Source: Planctomycetaceae bacterium
GTDB taxonomy: Bacteria > Planctomycetota > Planctomycetia > Pirellulales > Thermoguttaceae
Direction: 5' to 3'
Length of the DNA: 6,487 nucleotides
Assembly: GCA_031283825.1 (NCBI GenBank)
Contig: JAITAZ010000602.1
Span: 1-6,487 of the forward strand
The position numbers were made by a program, and so were the translations under genes. Below the pieces are notes generated by a model, which was given only the letters and a program-made list of their open reading frames with translations, was not told the DNA's origin and made no database searches. Positions 1 through 6,420 of this stretch are shown one piece after another. Positions within the stretch are counted from its first letter, which is position 1; each line of letters begins with the position of its first letter.

Positions 1-2174
1 ATGGTCTCGGAGATAATAACGGTTACGCTCTGGCAATCGATAAACTCGGACGACTTTGGGTTGGACATCTTAATTCTGGAGTCTCTGTTTTCAACGGAAA
101 AGATTGGAAAAATTATGACATCATTGACGGTCCTATCGGCGAGAGAATTTTCGATATAAAAATTTGTCCGAAAGACGACGACGTTTGGATCGCGACTTCT
201 GCCGGAATTTCTCGTTACAAAATCGACTCCGACGACTGGGAACATTTCACACGCGAAGACGGATTACTCGAAGATCAAGCGTCGTCTCTTGCTTTTAAAA
301 ATGATGGAACTTTGATCGTCGGAACTCAATGTCATGGACTTGCGATTTTTAATCGTAACGATAAAGGCGATTACAAACATTCAAAAAATATAGTTGCGCC
401 GGATCGTTTTGGACCTAATAATTGTAGTCCTGTTCCGCTAACGCCAAGAGGAATTGGTTTGCCGTCTAATTTGATCAACGATATTCTTGTATCAAAAAAT
501 CTTGAAACGGAAACAATCTGGATCGCAACAAACGCTGGACTCGTTAAAGCGAATAGCGATTTCACAAAAATCGAATATTGGCGCGGTAAAGATTATGTTG
601 AAAAAGTCAAAGGACTTTACGGCGGCGCACCAAAAGATTGGCAACCTGCGCCGAATGAAGTAATTAATCAACTCTTGCCGGAAGATTATTTGACTTGTTT
701 AGCTGAAGACACTCAAGGCGTAATCTGGATCGGAACAAGACAAAGCGGATTTAAAATCGCGGATCCTCAAACGGGTAAATATGCATTCGGCACACAAAAA
801 CAAATGGGATTCCCTGATAATTTCGTAACAAAAATTCTAATGTTTAGCGAGGGCGATTATTGTGTAGGATTCTACGGCGGCGGAATTATTAAACCGATCA
901 AACCGTATAAATTAGTTGATCGAAAACCTCTAAAAACCAGATTCAACAAACAAAAATTATTTTCCGTTGCGCAAAATGATTTCCCTCAATTACCCTCGCC
1001 GATAAAGCCTCCAACGATTGACGAATTAAAATCAATGCAAGCAAAACTTGAAAAATTGAAAACGCCATTACCCAAAATTTACGCCGCATATTACGGCGAA
1101 GACTGGAAAACTCAAGGCGATTGGATGGGACGCGCGTTTCGAGATTGGGCGATTATGTGCGCCGCTGTTTCGCCTTATGACCAACATATAAATTATTCAG
1201 ATCGTTACTATACTACATACGATTTTATAGGTCCAAATCACAATAGGAATGATGTTATCCGCCGATGGATACATTGGATGAAATCCGATGATAGACGCGT
1301 TCTTTGGAATCCATTTTTGGGTTATCGCCGACAAGCGGAATGGGACGATCACGGCGAAGCTTATTCATGGTCGCAAGACGGTCCTGATCTTTGGTATATG
1401 CTTGAAATTAAACGTGAAGGCGTTTTTCGCGTTGGTATGTATTTTTTCAACAAGGATGGACATGGCGGAAGTAATCGTATGCGAGATTATGTATTAGAAG
1501 TTTACCCGTCTCCCAATGAATGGACAAAAAATATGACGCCCAATCAATATATTAACGAGTGGAGAAAATTTTCACTTCAAGCGGAATCGCAAGTTTTGAA
1601 AATGCCGCCGTTGGCAAAGGGTCGAGTGCGAGATTTTTGGGGAGGAGTACATAAATATTTTGTTGTTTCAGGCGTTGGCACGTATTATGTCAAGATTGAT
1701 CGGAATTATAGTTTTAACACAATTTTGTCGTCAGTTATGGTTGATCGGCTTTATGGTAAACCTACTTGGTACGAGCAAAATGGAGTTCCGATAATCGGTC
1801 CGATTCGTTACGATCCGCCGCCTTTGCCGGAATCGTTTGAGAATCGCGAATCGCGACAAGTTATGCTGTTATGGAAAACGCTTGATAAATGTTACAATAA
1901 AAAATCAAATATTGAAAAACAACGAAAAGCTAGAATCGCAACTTACGTAGCAGCCTCTCGCAATGCCGAGTTAGGCGAAAATGAAAAACAATTAGCCTAC
2001 TCAATTAAATGGCGACTCAATCAATGGGACGACTCGCAAAGAAAAGAATGTTACGAAACAATGCAACGCGCTTGGCAACATTTCTACGACACAAACGAAG
2101 GTTTACGCGAATCAATCGAAAGTCATAAAAAAGGATTTTCAAAAATATTGCAAGAACGCTTCGTAGAGGAATAA
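1..2174 (+). CDS. Regulator-type beta-propeller protein with a C-terminal aromatic-rich domain, 5' end missing
   Basis: The frame is open from base 3 to the TAA at 2172-2174 (723 visible residues), so the gene starts upstream of the window. The TTG at 312 is an internal leucine inside a blade motif (DGTLIVGT) and not the start. The first ~300 residues carry repeated blade motifs of the two-component-regulator propeller type: LWVGHLNSG (18-26), VWIATSAG (61-68), LIVGTQCHG (104-112), IWIATNAG (172-179), IWIGTRQSG (241-249) and a degenerate YCVGFYGGG (286-294). The first three are exactly 43 residues apart. A Pro/Lys-rich linker follows. Next is a second domain (about residues 355-605) with WIHWM, the stretch NPFLGYRRQAEWDDHGEAY and YFFNKDGHGGSNRMRDY. 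It looks beta-rich and I associate it with planctomycete-type proteins of unknown role. The last ~100 residues are a charged helical tail. No kinase, response-regulator or DNA-binding domain follows the propeller. A binding or sensing role at the cell surface is inferred; any signal peptide would lie outside the window. Confidence 0.85.
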   Translation, partial: GLGDNNGYALAIDKLGRLWVGHLNSGVSVFNGKDWKNYDIIDGPIGERIFDIKICPKDDDVWIATSAGISRYKIDSDDWEHFTREDGLLEDQASSLAFKNDGTLIVGTQCHGLAIFNRNDKGDYKHSKNIVAPDRFGPNNCSPVPLTPRGIGLPSNLINDILVSKNLETETIWIATNAGLVKANSDFTKIEYWRGKDYVEKVKGLYGGAPKDWQPAPNEVINQLLPEDYLTCLAEDTQGVIWIGTRQSGFKIADPQTGKYAFGTQKQMGFPDNFVTKILMFSEGDYCVGFYGGGIIKPIKPYKLVDRKPLKTRFNKQKLFSVAQNDFPQLPSPIKPPTIDELKSMQAKLEKLKTPLPKIYAAYYGEDWKTQGDWMGRAFRDWAIMCAAVSPYDQHINYSDRYYTTYDFIGPNHNRNDVIRRWIHWMKSDDRRVLWNPFLGYRRQAEWDDHGEAYSWSQDGPDLWYMLEIKREGVFRVGMYFFNKDGHGGSNRMRDYVLEVYPSPNEWTKNMTPNQYINEWRKFSLQAESQVLKMPPLAKGRVRDFWGGVHKYFVVSGVGTYYVKIDRNYSFNTILSSVMVDRLYGKPTWYEQNGVPIIGPIRYDPPPLPESFENRESRQVMLLWKTLDKCYNKKSNIEKQRKARIATYVAASRNAELGENEKQLAYSIKWRLNQWDDSQRKECYETMQRAWQHFYDTNEGLRESIESHKKGFSKILQERFVEE

Positions 2175-2180
2175 CCCTCA

Positions 2181-2208
2181 TTGAAAACTTTTACAATGGT
2201 AGTAAGAT
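2181..2208 (+). promoter_or_regulatory. Weak candidate promoter for genes 2 and 3
   Basis: TTGAAA at 2181-2186 and TAAGAT at 2203-2208 are separated by 16 bases. They match the sigma-70 consensus at 5 of 6 and 4 of 6 positions. They sit in the 85-base gap before gene 2, where a promoter would be expected if gene 1 is transcribed separately. Such matches are frequent in AT-rich DNA and planctomycete promoters are poorly defined, so this is only a candidate. Confidence 0.2.
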
Positions 2209-2209
2209 T

Positions 2210-2239
2210 GTGAACCCTAGCGTTCACTTTAACTTTAAC
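2210..2239 (+). terminator. Hairpin with T-rich tail between genes 1 and 2
   Basis: GTGAAC (2210-2215) and GTTCAC (2222-2227) form a perfect 6-bp stem with a 6-base loop, 35 bases after the gene 1 stop. It is followed by two copies of TTTAAC (2228-2239) and then a run of T. This could be a weak intrinsic terminator of gene 1. The tail is broken by AAC and the stem is short, so it could equally be a 5'-leader hairpin of the gene 2 message or an operator-like palindrome. Confidence 0.35.
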
Positions 2240-2247
2240 TTTTTAAT

Positions 2248-2254
2248 AAAGGAG
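2248..2254 (+). promoter_or_regulatory. Ribosome binding site of gene 2
   Basis: AAAGGAG ends five bases before the ATG at 2260. It fixes the start of gene 2, which also opens directly into a signal peptide. Confidence 0.75.
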
Positions 2255-2259
2255 ACACA

Positions 2260-4185
2260 ATGTCAAAACAATTTTTTTATGGTTTATTTATTTTTCTGGC
2301 ATTTAGCGGTACAGTTGCTTTGTCTGCTAATGTTCCAGACACTTTAAATGTTACCGCCCAAACGTCGCCAGATGGAAATATTATTGCCGCTGTTTCGGTT
2401 CAAAATCCATTTAGTGAAAGTTGGGCGTCAATTACTTTAAAAGGCGAATATACTGGTTCGCCCGCACACAACAACACAGAAGAAATTCCCGGAACTAAAA
2501 AATACTGGAAAGCCAAAGCAACCTGTAATGGAGTTGTTTTTGTAATCGGTAATAATTACTACAATAATGAAATATCATACGATTGGCAAGCCAGCTCTGA
2601 TTTTAATTTTTGGATCAAATCGACCACTGCGGCAAAATATACTATTACATTTTCATTATATTATTGCGTCGGAATTTATAAAAAGAAAAACGACGGCAAT
2701 GCAGGAGATTTTATAAGATGGTCTCCAATTAAAACTGTAACTACAACTCGCGATATTTGGATCGTAGGTATTGATAAAATTATGGTCAAACCCACTAATT
2801 CGCCAGATACTTCGTACATTGATTCGCCGGATGAAGTTGTTGCTCTCGTCGGAACGCAACATACTTTCAAAGTAATTCGCACTCCCTCCAATGCACCAGC
2901 TTGGCCAAGCGGAAAACCAAAATGGACACTGATATCTTTTAATGAAAATAATCAACGATTTGAACAGAATAACGTTGGCGACGTAATGTATATCTCTGCC
3001 GCCGATGGAATTACTTTGCTAGATAGCACATTGACTTTTGAATGTGGTAATAAGAAAACTATAAAACTGATAAACATAAAACCAATACTAGAATCTGTTG
3101 ATTTTCAAGGCAATGGAATACAAAAAATTAACGAAGTGGGTGATGATCCTGAATGGCAAAAAACAAATAAAAAAAACTCTAAAGAAAGAAATGAACCAAT
3201 TTGTGTCGTCAAAAATAACAAATTTCAAGCTAACTCTAAGATATCAATGTCCAATGATTTAACCTTCCAGACAGATGTTAGTATTTTTGTTGAAATAGGT
3301 AATACTACTAAAACTTTTGGAAAACATAGATACGATTGGAAATTAAAAAATAAAGGAACTTTCGATTTGATAATACTTGATATTACAGTGGAGAATATGG
3401 TTTATATTGGAACATCTAATTACGATTTCTATTACAACGTCAATAATAAAAAAGAGAATATGACAGTCTTTACTAATACTGCTTATGTAACATGGGATTT
3501 TAGTAAACTTCAAGACGCTCGATACATTACCAAAAGACATCTTCAATATGCTTGCAGAACTGCTAATGGTTCAAAAACGTTAGCTGAAATTGGTGATAAA
3601 ATCGGAGCAGATATTATGTCGAAAGATTATTTCAAGGTAGAAAATGACAATACATATAGATATTCTAGGTACATTACAACAGATCATCCTGAAAATCAAC
3701 TTTGGTTAATAGTAGATCATGTAATAACTATGGGGAGAGCTTCCAGAATTAGAGCGAGAGGAGACTGTGGCGCACAGGCTCAATTAATGAAAAAAATAAT
3801 TGAATTACTCGGAGACGATTCTGCCAAAATTGCGTATGTTTTTCCGCGTCACAATTCATGGGATGGTTTAGCTCATGAATCTCATAATGAAGTTGAACAA
3901 TTGGGATTTGGTTATGTTATGGGAAGCTGGAATAATTATGAGGGGTGTTGCATCTTTCAAAATAAATGGTGGATGGGTGGGTTCGGAAAATCGCAGGACA
4001 ATGCACTAAAAGTACTATTATATGTAACGATGAATAACAAAGATAAAGGCTATGTTTCAAATGCGGAAGGAATTTTGAGCGATAATGGTAATAGACAATG
4101 TTGGGAAACAAATCAAAACAGATGCATATCATATCCTCCAGGTCAACCAACTGCTAGTCAACTAGAAATTAAAAAAAGTAATTAA
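2260..4185 (+). CDS. Secreted protein with Ig-like region and C-terminal transglutaminase-like domain
   Basis: The 641-residue product starts at the ATG behind AAAGGAG. Residues 1-23 form a signal peptide (hydrophobic core from about 5 to 22, probable cleavage after LSA), so the protein is exported. Residues 24-180 are beta-rich and unrecognised. Residues about 190-275 resemble an Ig-like module seen in planctomycete surface proteins (VGTQHTFKVI, then FPSGxPxW-like AWPSGKPKW, ending in LTFECGNKKTIKL). Residues about 400-605 look like a diverged transglutaminase-like (papain-fold) domain: YVTW and a helical lead-in at 409-455, then RGDCGAQAQLMKKIIELLG at 500-518 with Cys503 as candidate nucleophile, HESHNEVE (539-546) with His542 as candidate base, and GSWNNYEGCC (555-564). 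The usual third catalytic residue (Asp in a DPT-type motif) is not obvious. A protease, amidase or cross-linking role is possible, as is a non-catalytic one. The stop codon lies nine bases before gene 3, which indicates co-transcription. Confidence 0.85.
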   Translation: MSKQFFYGLFIFLAFSGTVALSANVPDTLNVTAQTSPDGNIIAAVSVQNPFSESWASITLKGEYTGSPAHNNTEEIPGTKKYWKAKATCNGVVFVIGNNYYNNEISYDWQASSDFNFWIKSTTAAKYTITFSLYYCVGIYKKKNDGNAGDFIRWSPIKTVTTTRDIWIVGIDKIMVKPTNSPDTSYIDSPDEVVALVGTQHTFKVIRTPSNAPAWPSGKPKWTLISFNENNQRFEQNNVGDVMYISAADGITLLDSTLTFECGNKKTIKLINIKPILESVDFQGNGIQKINEVGDDPEWQKTNKKNSKERNEPICVVKNNKFQANSKISMSNDLTFQTDVSIFVEIGNTTKTFGKHRYDWKLKNKGTFDLIILDITVENMVYIGTSNYDFYYNVNNKKENMTVFTNTAYVTWDFSKLQDARYITKRHLQYACRTANGSKTLAEIGDKIGADIMSKDYFKVENDNTYRYSRYITTDHPENQLWLIVDHVITMGRASRIRARGDCGAQAQLMKKIIELLGDDSAKIAYVFPRHNSWDGLAHESHNEVEQLGFGYVMGSWNNYEGCCIFQNKWWMGGFGKSQDNALKVLLYVTMNNKDKGYVSNAEGILSDNGNRQCWETNQNRCISYPPGQPTASQLEIKKSN

Positions 4186-4189
4186 AGGA
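4184..4189 (+). promoter_or_regulatory. Ribosome binding site of gene 3, overlapping the gene 2 stop codon
   Basis: AAAGGA shares its first two bases with the TAA that ends gene 2 (4183-4185) and stands five bases before the ATG at 4195. The overlap leaves no room for a separate promoter and favours coupled translation of genes 2 and 3. Confidence 0.65.
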
Positions 4190-4194
4190 AAAAA

Positions 4195-6102
4195 ATGAAA
4201 CGATTATTTATTTTATTGACGATTGCATTTTTTGGTCTGAATCAATGCGCTCTTTTTGCGCAACAAAAAATCGAACAACTGCCGCAATCAGAAAATATTT
4301 CTCAAACGAAAGTTAAATTTACTCCGCTCGGAGAAAAATTTTTGAAAAATAACAATATAGTTTTCGACGCAAAAAAAGGAATTCGACACGATGTAATATT
4401 GTTCTCAAAGTATCCAAACGGCAGAAGAATTGAATTTGAAGAGAGTAGTCGTATATTTGATTATTTACAAATAAGATTAGACGCTATATTGAATCCGCAA
4501 TTCATACCGGATAGAAATTTTTTCGTAAAAAATTCTCTGTTTTATACTATCGCCCCCAATAATGATGCTGTTGATAAAAATAATGAGGAACGTTTCAAAA
4601 GAAAATTGTCTTGCGGTTATGATATTGCATATATCCCTTATAAAATTGACGACGATATCTACATTATTGTCGCCGTAACTAATGATGTTTTTTATGGAGC
4701 TACATACATTTATATTCAATTGCCTGATAAGATACAAGAACAAAAAAAATATCTTGAAATATTAAAAAAACTTATGCTTCCAGAGATGTTTAAAATAATT
4801 GTTATTGCTAATAACAAAACTGATTTACAATTTAATGATCCAGTAATTCCGATTTTTGAGGGCGGCAATAATTCGTTATGTTGCATACGTATGATGTATT
4901 TCAAGGATAATTTGCCTGCTCGCGGCGCATTGTTCTCGTCTTGGTTTGAATTACGAAAAAAGAACGATATCGAAGCCTTAAAAGAACAAAAAATATACGA
5001 TCTCTCGTCTAAATATGAATTAACTCGTCAAAAGCAATGCGACGAATTTATTAAAACGCCGGAAGGACGCAGTAAATTAATTGCGCTTATTGCATCTGAA
5101 GAAGGCAAAACGGATTTTACCGAACAATATAAATACTTTTACGTTTCGCTTAGACAAATGCCTTATGATACGCTGTTGAAATATTACAAGGAACGCTATT
5201 CGACTAATCGTTTTAATAGATTTTCAGCTTGGTCGGACGAGTTTACCTCGTCAATGGAAAATAAAGCGCTGAGCGATCTATTAAAATCAACAGACGTCGA
5301 AGTAAAAACGCGGGCATTTAATCTTATCTTTTGGGCGAATGCGAGAAGTCTTTTGCCTGTTCTGTTGGAAATGACAAAGGAAAAAGATTTATTACGTGAT
5401 GATTTTCCTAAAAATGAACAGCATAAAACGTACAACTTTTACGTGTTCGGTTCTATCGGCGTTTTGGGCGACGCACGAACATTGAGAGAATTAAAAAAAT
5501 TTCAAAAGACAAATATATCCGACGATGTACGAAATGACGTCGAGTTAGCGATAATAAGAATTCAAGATAATATCGACGAAGACAATAAAATAAAAAAATC
5601 TATGGCAGACAACGGACTATTAGTACGCGAAAAAAAAATGATAATGATAGGAGGCGATATGTCCGAGTATCAAAAGCCAGTGCCGGAGTCAATTTCAAAA
5701 GATGGTTTTAGAAAATGGGAAACCTCCGACGGATTATTTAAGACAACGGCAAAATTTGTAGGCTTGAAAGAGATCAAAGATAAAACAAATAAAATCATCG
5801 ATAAAGACATTCAACTTTTGCGCAACGATAATAAAACTGTCGCGATTGAACTCTCGGCGTTGAGATTAATTGATCGCGAGCATATACGTCAACAATTTGA
5901 ACCAGAACGAGAATGGATTTCAACCGATAAAAATGTTGAATTAAAACTCAAAGCAAAAATACTCGGAAAATTCGAAAAAGAAATAATTGTCCAAGAATCA
6001 GACGGAATAAACACGACTCTAAAAATCGAATCGCTAGCCGAATCCGACAAAGAATATTTAAAATCAATCCCGCTTTCGCCTCATTCAAAATACGTGTTTT
6101 GA
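4195..6102 (+). CDS. Secreted HEAT-repeat-like protein with two C-terminal SHD1-like domains
   Basis: The 635-residue product begins with a signal peptide (residues 1-22, probable cleavage after LFA). Cys18 is preceded by Asn-Gln, so it does not form a normal lipobox. Residues 25-250 are mixed alpha/beta and unrecognised. Residues about 285-460 are helical and HEAT-like, clearest at GSIGVLGDARTLRELKKF (419-436) followed by VRNDVELAIIRIQ (445-457). A charged linker leads to two SHD1-like (Sla1 homology 1) units. Unit A is about 505-566 (FRKWETSDGLFKTTAKFVGL, then IQLLRNDNKTVAIELSALRLIDREHI). Unit B is about 571-625 (EREW, a polar stretch with IIVQESDG, then IESLAESDKEYLKSI). Both follow the W-x-DG-x-F-K / L-x-L / LSxLxxxDxxYL pattern frequent in planctomycete proteins, with unit B the more diverged. 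In yeast Sla1 this fold binds NPFxD peptides; its bacterial ligand is unknown to me. The gene is coupled to gene 2, and an envelope scaffold or adaptor role is inferred. Confidence 0.85.
   Translation: MKRLFILLTIAFFGLNQCALFAQQKIEQLPQSENISQTKVKFTPLGEKFLKNNNIVFDAKKGIRHDVILFSKYPNGRRIEFEESSRIFDYLQIRLDAILNPQFIPDRNFFVKNSLFYTIAPNNDAVDKNNEERFKRKLSCGYDIAYIPYKIDDDIYIIVAVTNDVFYGATYIYIQLPDKIQEQKKYLEILKKLMLPEMFKIIVIANNKTDLQFNDPVIPIFEGGNNSLCCIRMMYFKDNLPARGALFSSWFELRKKNDIEALKEQKIYDLSSKYELTRQKQCDEFIKTPEGRSKLIALIASEEGKTDFTEQYKYFYVSLRQMPYDTLLKYYKERYSTNRFNRFSAWSDEFTSSMENKALSDLLKSTDVEVKTRAFNLIFWANARSLLPVLLEMTKEKDLLRDDFPKNEQHKTYNFYVFGSIGVLGDARTLRELKKFQKTNISDDVRNDVELAIIRIQDNIDEDNKIKKSMADNGLLVREKKMIMIGGDMSEYQKPVPESISKDGFRKWETSDGLFKTTAKFVGLKEIKDKTNKIIDKDIQLLRNDNKTVAIELSALRLIDREHIRQQFEPEREWISTDKNVELKLKAKILGKFEKEIIVQESDGINTTLKIESLAESDKEYLKSIPLSPHSKYVF
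5649..5661 (+). promoter_or_regulatory. Possible internal ribosome binding site and start inside gene 3
   Basis: A perfect AGGAGG (5649-5654) lies four bases before an in-frame ATG (5659-5661, Met489). It falls in the linker between the HEAT-like part and the first SHD1-like unit. Initiation here would give a 147-residue product made only of the two SHD1-like units, without a signal peptide. It is the strongest Shine-Dalgarno match seen near any start in the window. Chance is possible because the same bases encode Ile-Gly-Gly-Asp. Confidence 0.3.
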
Positions 6103-6147
6103 TTGATTTGTTAGCCCTCAAACCAAAAAATAAATTGTAACCATTCA

Positions 6148-6204
6148 CGGAATTTTAAACGCGGATAATAACGGATTTTTTTGGTGAATACGGATAATCG
6201 CGGA
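6148..6204. repeat. Phased CGGAT-type direct repeats
   Basis: The core CGGA occurs at 6148, 6162, 6172, 6191 and 6201. Three of these copies are CGGAT and two are preceded by CG (CGCGGA). Successive spacings are 14, 10, 19 and 10 bases, close to one or two helical turns for the last four copies. Degenerate arrays of ACGCGGATAA-type units are familiar to me from intergenic regions of many environmental bacterial genomes, where their function is unclear. ATTCAC (6143-6148) and GTGAAT (6184-6189) also form a 6-bp inverted repeat across part of the array. Confidence 0.6.
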
Positions 6205-6280
6205 GAATGGAAATGATGCTTTTGTGGTAGAGAAGTCAATAGATTAAAGGGAACTTCTAAAAACTCGTTTTTTTATTAAC

Positions 6281-6307
6281 CACAGAGAACACAGAGTTCA
6301 CAGAGAG
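6281..6307. repeat. Three tandem 9-bp CACAGAGNN repeats
   Basis: CACAGAG occurs at 6281-6287, 6290-6296 and 6299-6305, an exact 9-base period with variable last two bases (AA, TT, AG). It is preceded by TTAAC. The pattern matches the ACCACAGAGAACACAGAG-type intergenic motif that I recall from unrelated environmental bacteria, often close to CGCGGAT-type arrays as it is here. No function is known to me. Confidence 0.7.
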
Positions 6308-6326
6308 AATATTTTTTGTAATATAT

Positions 6327-6420
6327 CAGTGGAATATTTTTAACATGTATGAATATTGTACAACCAACCTCATTTTCAACCTAATTTTCTTAACTATTGT
6401 TTAAAACGGATTTTCCACTG
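6327..6420. repeat. 8-bp inverted repeat spanning 94 bases
   Basis: CAGTGGAA (6327-6334) is the exact reverse complement of TTCCACTG (6413-6420), with partial extension on both sides (ATA outside each arm, AT-rich inside). The enclosed 78 bases are AT-rich and contain the 12-bp tandem repeat. It could be a long-range stem of an RNA, the ends of a very small non-autonomous element, or chance. Confidence 0.35.
6365..6388. repeat. 12-bp tandem duplication
   Basis: CAACCTCATTTT (6365-6376) is followed directly by CAACCTAATTTT (6377-6388), differing at one base. It is probably a local slippage duplication, although a pair of binding sites cannot be excluded. Confidence 0.5.

Noticed and set aside
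312..314. TTG as the start codon of gene 1
   Set aside because: The frame is open back to base 3 and encodes two more propeller blades upstream. The TTG lies inside a blade motif and has no ribosome binding site.
2656..2955. Reverse-strand frames inside gene 2
   Set aside because: They overlap the coding strand of a gene with a signal peptide and recognisable domains. The two overlapping reverse frames resemble nothing and are shadows.
4216..4257. Lipoprotein signal at Cys18 of gene 3
   Set aside because: The residues before the cysteine are Leu-Asn-Gln, which do not make a lipobox. Cleavage after LFA at residue 22 is more likely.
5948..6148. Reverse-strand frame of 66 codons near the end of gene 3
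   Set aside because: It lies almost wholly inside gene 3, whose SHD1-like domain is recognisable, and no family pattern is seen in the reverse translation.
6231..6274. AGAAGT/ACTTCT stem followed by T7 as a terminator of gene 3
   Set aside because: The stem is only 6 bp and AT-rich, the loop is 16 bases and the T run starts about nine bases after the stem, which does not fit an intrinsic terminator.
6281..6307. CRISPR array
   Set aside because: Units are 9 bp with no spacers, so this is a simple tandem repeat.
6345..6404. 19-codon frame after gene 3
   Set aside because: It has no ribosome binding site, and its repeated IFNLIF-like content simply reflects the 12-bp tandem repeat.
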